This document shows positions 6,362-8,862 of a stretch of 8,862 nt of DNA, piece after piece (the first letter of the stretch is position 1; each line of letters opens with the position of its first letter). Source of the stretch: JBGSYN01 sp964412385 (lineage in GTDB: Bacteria > Pseudomonadota > Alphaproteobacteria > Geminicoccales > Geminicoccaceae); NCBI GenBank assembly GCA_964412385.1, contig CAYPOV010000197.1, forward strand, positions 1 through 8,862, in the 5' to 3' direction. The position numbers were made by a program, and so were the translations under genes. The notes under the pieces were generated by a model. It was not told where the DNA came from. It ran no database searches and was given only the letters and a program-made list of their open reading frames with translations.

Positions 6362-6367
6362 TATACT
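6362..6367 (+). promoter_or_regulatory. Possible -10 element for the small lipoprotein gene
   Basis: TATACT lies 26 nt before the ATG at 6394 and would give a short leader of about 20 nt. No convincing -35 hexamer is present at 16-18 bp upstream, so the call rests on the -10 alone. Confidence 0.3.
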
Positions 6368-6393
6368 AAAGCAAATTCCAGCGAGGCCTGTTG

Positions 6394-6657
6394 ATGCGCG
6401 AGGTCGTGTTTTTTGTCGTGATGATGCTTGTTTCGGCGTGCTCGTTCGATACGGGCATCCACTTCTCCAACAGCAATCCGAATGGCAAGGTCGAGATCAA
6501 ACCAGCGATCATCGAGCCGGGGTCGGTTGCGGATGATTATGGCGGCTCGGATGCGCAGTCGGCGCGCGAGGAGGCCAATCGCGCCCAAGAGGGAGATGTC
6601 GTCGACGATATCATCGAAGACGATGCCTTGGGCGGTCAGCTTTCCATCGAATTCTGA
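6394..6657 (+). CDS. Small acidic lipoprotein, function unknown
   Basis: This 87-residue protein has a lipoprotein signal peptide: a hydrophobic stretch VVFFVVMMLV, then lipobox V-S-A-C with the modified Cys at 16. Ser at +2, not Asp, predicts outer-membrane sorting by the usual Lol rule. The mature part is hydrophilic. Its last 43 residues contain 13 Asp/Glu and only 2 Arg, ending GGQLSIEF. No known domain is recognised. GAGG at 6383-6386 lies 7 nt before the ATG, which supports this start over the TTG one codon upstream. It lies between the GNAT-like gene and the ABC transporter on the same strand, with hairpins on both sides, and probably has its own transcript. Confidence 0.7.
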   Translation: MREVVFFVVMMLVSACSFDTGIHFSNSNPNGKVEIKPAIIEPGSVADDYGGSDAQSAREEANRAQEGDVVDDIIEDDALGGQLSIEF

Positions 6658-6684
6658 GGGGCCGGCGTTTCCAGTCCGGCTCTC
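6656..6684 (+). terminator. Possible terminator hairpin after the small lipoprotein gene
   Basis: GAGGGGCCGG (6656-6665) can pair with CCGGCTCTC (6676-6684) with one G-T pair and one bulged base around a 10-nt loop. It starts at the stop codon of the lipoprotein gene. Only two T residues follow, so termination strength is doubtful. Confidence 0.35.
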
Positions 6685-6789
6685 TTAGTGACAGCATCTC
6701 CACTCACGGCATTGCCACTGATTGCAAATCGAGATGTTCGGCCTTAGCGTGCCGCCATCATTAACAACAAGCACGATAGGGATGCACCT

Positions 6790-7749
6790 ATGACCTGGCT
6801 TTCACGAAACCGGCTTCGCAGCGCAATTGCAGCCGGGGCACTCGCCGTTGCCGGCTTCAGCACGTCGGATGCGGATGCCGCAGGCAAGACCTTCTATTGG
6901 ATCAGCCACGGCTCGCCCGCCGATCCGGTTTGGACCTACTTCCTCGAAGGCGCCGAGATTTGGGCCGAGGATACGGGCAACACGGTCAACACCTCCTTCC
7001 ACAATGGCGATGTTGCCTCGCACCAAGAGGCGGTACGTGCTGCGATTGCTGCAGGTGCGGACGGAATTGCCACCAGCAGCCCCGATCCCGGCAGCCTGGT
7101 CGAAGTGGCGGGTGAGGCGCAAGAGGCGGGAATTCCTATCATCAACTTCAACACACCCGATCCGACTGCCCCGTTCGATGCCTATGTCGGTGGCGATCTC
7201 GTCACTTATGGCCGCAACTGGGCACAATACATGGTCGATAATGGCCTTGTCGAAGAAGGCGATTTCGTCTGGATGCCGGTCGAGGTGCCCGGTGCCACTT
7301 ACGGTGTTCAGGAAGAAGAGGGCATCGCCAGCGTCTTCGAGCCCATGGGGATCACTTGGGAGGTTACCGACGCCACCTTGGATCAGGCCGAGGTAATCAC
7401 CCGCATGTCCGACTATCTCACCGCGAACCATAGCGAGATCGATGCCATTATCGGCCTCGGCGATCTTGTCACGGGCAGCATCAAGCGCGTCTTCGATCAG
7501 GTCGGCGTGCAGCCGGGCGATATTCCTGTGGTCGGCTGGGGCAATTCGCTCGACACCACGCAGGAGGTGCTGCAGGGCTATGTCAATGCCGCCCAGTGGC
7601 AGGATCCACAGGCGACTTCCTACATCGCCCTGTCGATGGCGGCGATGGAGGCAAGCGGTATTCCGGCCGGCTTCGATGTCATCACCGGCGCACTCTACGA
7701 AAAGGATCAGGCGCAACTCTACGACGACATCCTTTCCGGCAATAACTAA
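6790..7749 (+). CDS. ABC transporter periplasmic substrate-binding protein, ribose/fructose (RbsB-like) class
   Basis: This 319-residue periplasmic binding protein (Peripla_BP_4/RbsB type) has the usual family length. The signal peptide is about 1-30 (cleavage near ADA|A); no lipobox and no cysteine are present. The first lobe starts KTFYWISHGSPADPVW (33-48). The classic AAIAAGADGIATSSPDP (84-100) and GIPIINFNTPDP (114-125) segments follow, then YVGGDLVTYGRNWAQYM in the hinge region. In the second lobe IDAIIGLGD (217-225) and IPVVGWGNS (245-253) are family hallmarks. It delivers a sugar or sugar-like ligand to the permease encoded next. The ligand cannot be deduced, and no catabolic gene is in view. 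AGGG at 6778-6781 lies 8 nt before the ATG. It is the first gene of a binding protein-permease-ATPase order as in frcBCA. Confidence 0.92.
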   Translation: MTWLSRNRLRSAIAAGALAVAGFSTSDADAAGKTFYWISHGSPADPVWTYFLEGAEIWAEDTGNTVNTSFHNGDVASHQEAVRAAIAAGADGIATSSPDPGSLVEVAGEAQEAGIPIINFNTPDPTAPFDAYVGGDLVTYGRNWAQYMVDNGLVEEGDFVWMPVEVPGATYGVQEEEGIASVFEPMGITWEVTDATLDQAEVITRMSDYLTANHSEIDAIIGLGDLVTGSIKRVFDQVGVQPGDIPVVGWGNSLDTTQEVLQGYVNAAQWQDPQATSYIALSMAAMEASGIPAGFDVITGALYEKDQAQLYDDILSGNN

Positions 7750-7763
7750 ACTTCATTCAGCTC

Positions 7764-7800
7764 GACGCCGCCGTTTCAAGAAACTGCGGCGTCAATTTTT
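7764..7800 (+). terminator. Intercistronic hairpin terminator between binding protein and permease genes
   Basis: GACGCCGC (7764-7771) pairs with GCGGCGTC (7786-7793). Inside it, GTTTC pairs with GAAAC, separated from the outer stem by a single C/T mismatch, leaving a tiny loop. AATTTTT follows (7794-7800). This is a good rho-independent terminator placed before the permease. Such hairpins commonly leave the binding-protein message in excess over the membrane components, by partial termination or by shielding the 3' end. Confidence 0.8.
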
Positions 7801-7815
7801 GTCGAGAATAAGCCT

Positions 7816-8802
7816 TTGGACAATCGCTCCCTCGTCCAGCGTGTCATTGCGATGCCCGAATTCGGGCCCTTTGTGTTGCTGGCGACCGAGATCACCGTTT
7901 TCTATTTGATCAATCCCAATTTTCTCTCACCGCTCAATATTGGCAACACACTCACCTTTACCGTCGAGCTAGGTTTGATCGCACTCGGCATGACCTTGCT
8001 CATGACCTCGGGCGAGTTCGATCTCTCGGTGGGCTCGGTCTTCGGCTTTGCGCCGGTCTTGATGTGGACGTTGTTCAATGGCGGCGTGCTGCCGCTTGAG
8101 ATCGCATTCCTCGTGGCACTCCTGTGTGCCTGCGGCATCGGGCTCGTCAACGGCCTTTTCGTGACCCAGCTCAAGATCCCCTCCTTTCTCGTGACGCTCG
8201 GCATGTTGCTGGTGGTCAGAGGGACGGCACTCTTCATTACTGACGGCTTCCCGCAACGGACCTGGGACTCCGAGGGACGGTTCATTGCCGAGATTCTCGT
8301 GGGTGACTTTTACATTGGCCCGTTCCGCATTTATGCGTCGCTCTTCTGGTTCATCGCGGCAGCATTGATCCTGGGATATCTTCTGACACAGACCAAATTC
8401 GGCAATTGGATCCAGGCTTCGGGCGGCAATGCGGTCGCTGCTGCTGCGCGCGGTGTCAAGGTCAATGCCACCAAGCTCTATCTCTTCATGCTTTGCTCTT
8501 CGCTTGCCGCCTTTGCCGGCATTATCAGCTCGATCCGCACCTCGGCCGCCAATCCCAATAGCGGCACCGGCTATGAACTCGAGGTAATCGCCATGGTGGT
8601 CATCGGCGGCACGGTGCTCACAGGCGGCCGCGGCACAATCCTCGGCACGGTCTTGGGTGTGTTGATCCTCCGCACCATGCGCAACGGCATTGTCCTCGTC
8701 GGCGTACCGGGCTTGGCCTACAATATCTTCATTGGTGCGATCATCCTGGGCATGATGGCGCTCCATTCCTGGCTCGACCGCCGCCATCAGGCAGGGAGAT
8801 AG
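7816..8802 (+). CDS. ABC transporter permease, RbsC/FrcC-like (BPD_transp_2)
   Basis: This 328-residue inner-membrane protein has roughly eight to ten hydrophobic segments. Family hallmarks are ALGMTLLMTSGEFDLSVGS (56-74), NGLFVTQLKIPSFLVTLGM (112-130), the cytoplasmic GGNAVAAAARGVKV (203-216) that contacts the ATPase, and VVIGGTVLTGGRGTILGT (261-278). It forms the channel for the substrate delivered by the upstream binding protein. The start is TTG at 7816 with only a poor GAGAATAAG upstream. The next candidate, ATG at 7852, has no Shine-Dalgarno and would trim the N-terminal cytoplasmic segment. The weak start, together with the preceding terminator, suggests low expression relative to the binding protein. 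The gene ends 3 nt before the ATPase start. Confidence 0.9.
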   Translation: MDNRSLVQRVIAMPEFGPFVLLATEITVFYLINPNFLSPLNIGNTLTFTVELGLIALGMTLLMTSGEFDLSVGSVFGFAPVLMWTLFNGGVLPLEIAFLVALLCACGIGLVNGLFVTQLKIPSFLVTLGMLLVVRGTALFITDGFPQRTWDSEGRFIAEILVGDFYIGPFRIYASLFWFIAAALILGYLLTQTKFGNWIQASGGNAVAAAARGVKVNATKLYLFMLCSSLAAFAGIISSIRTSAANPNSGTGYELEVIAMVVIGGTVLTGGRGTILGTVLGVLILRTMRNGIVLVGVPGLAYNIFIGAIILGMMALHSWLDRRHQAGR

Positions 8803-8805
8803 GGT

Positions 8806-8862
8806 ATGGCCGACGATCTCATCCGCATGGAACATATCAGCAAGTTTTATGGCCCGGTTCAG
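8806..8862 (+). CDS. ABC transporter ATP-binding protein, 5' end only (cut by window end)
   Basis: Only 19 codons are present. They include IRMEHISKFYGPVQ, the typical N-terminal strand and aromatic A-loop region (Tyr in KFYG) of ABC ATPases of the RbsA/FrcA type; the Walker A motif lies past the window. GGGAG at 8794-8798 lies 7 nt before the ATG, and the gap to the permease stop is 3 nt, so it belongs to the same operon. Whether it is a single-domain (FrcA-like) or double-domain (RbsA-like) ATPase cannot be seen. Confidence 0.85.
   Translation, partial: MADDLIRMEHISKFYGPVQ

Noticed and set aside
6802..7716. 304-codon minus-strand frame opposite the substrate-binding gene
   Set aside because: It is antisense to a clear RbsB-like protein, and its sequence shows no domain or signal of its own.

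Overview
The window reads as chromosomal DNA from a GC-rich Gram-negative bacterium, most likely an alphaproteobacterium. This is inferred from four things: high GC with strong G/C third-position bias in the real genes, several Sec-exported proteins and a lipoprotein, a substrate-binding/permease/ATPase sugar-transporter order like frcBCA of rhizobia, and an exact match to the alphaproteobacterial CtrA box between two divergent genes. No mobile element, CRISPR array, rRNA or tRNA was found.

Layout. Positions 9-68 hold a strong rho-independent terminator, probably for a plus-strand gene that lies before the window. Positions 69-522 contain no convincing gene but do carry a perfect 11-bp hairpin (461-483). 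From 2774 down to 523 runs a minus-strand pair: a secreted subtilisin-like (S8) serine protease, then a small secreted protein resembling the protease's own I9 propeptide. A 458-bp gap (2775-3232) without a convincing gene follows. Next comes a second minus-strand pair (5343 to 3233): a GlcD/D-2-hydroxyglutarate-dehydrogenase-type FAD oxidoreductase whose stop overlaps (ATGA) the start of a periplasmic protein combining an NlpE C-terminal-like OB domain with a META/HslJ domain. The 194-bp divergent region 5344-5537 contains the CtrA-like sites. It separates that pair from a plus-strand run: an unrecognised GNAT-like acyltransferase (5538-6263), a tiny acidic lipoprotein (6394-6657), and an ABC importer of the ribose/fructose class. 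The importer has a substrate-binding protein (6790-7749), an internal hairpin terminator, a TTG-started permease (7816-8802) and the first 19 codons of the ATPase, cut off by the window end.

How the parts may work together. The left half is envelope-oriented: a protease with a separate propeptide-like partner, and close by a periplasmic protein with two domains known from envelope-stress or heat-shock-linked proteins. The protease pair and the FAD/META pair share a strand but are far enough apart to be separate transcripts. The right half is a carbohydrate-type importer whose ligand cannot be told from sequence. The points most worth following are the protease/stand-alone propeptide pair, the NlpE-C/META fusion with a conserved cysteine pair, and the CtrA-like box upstream of the GNAT-like gene.
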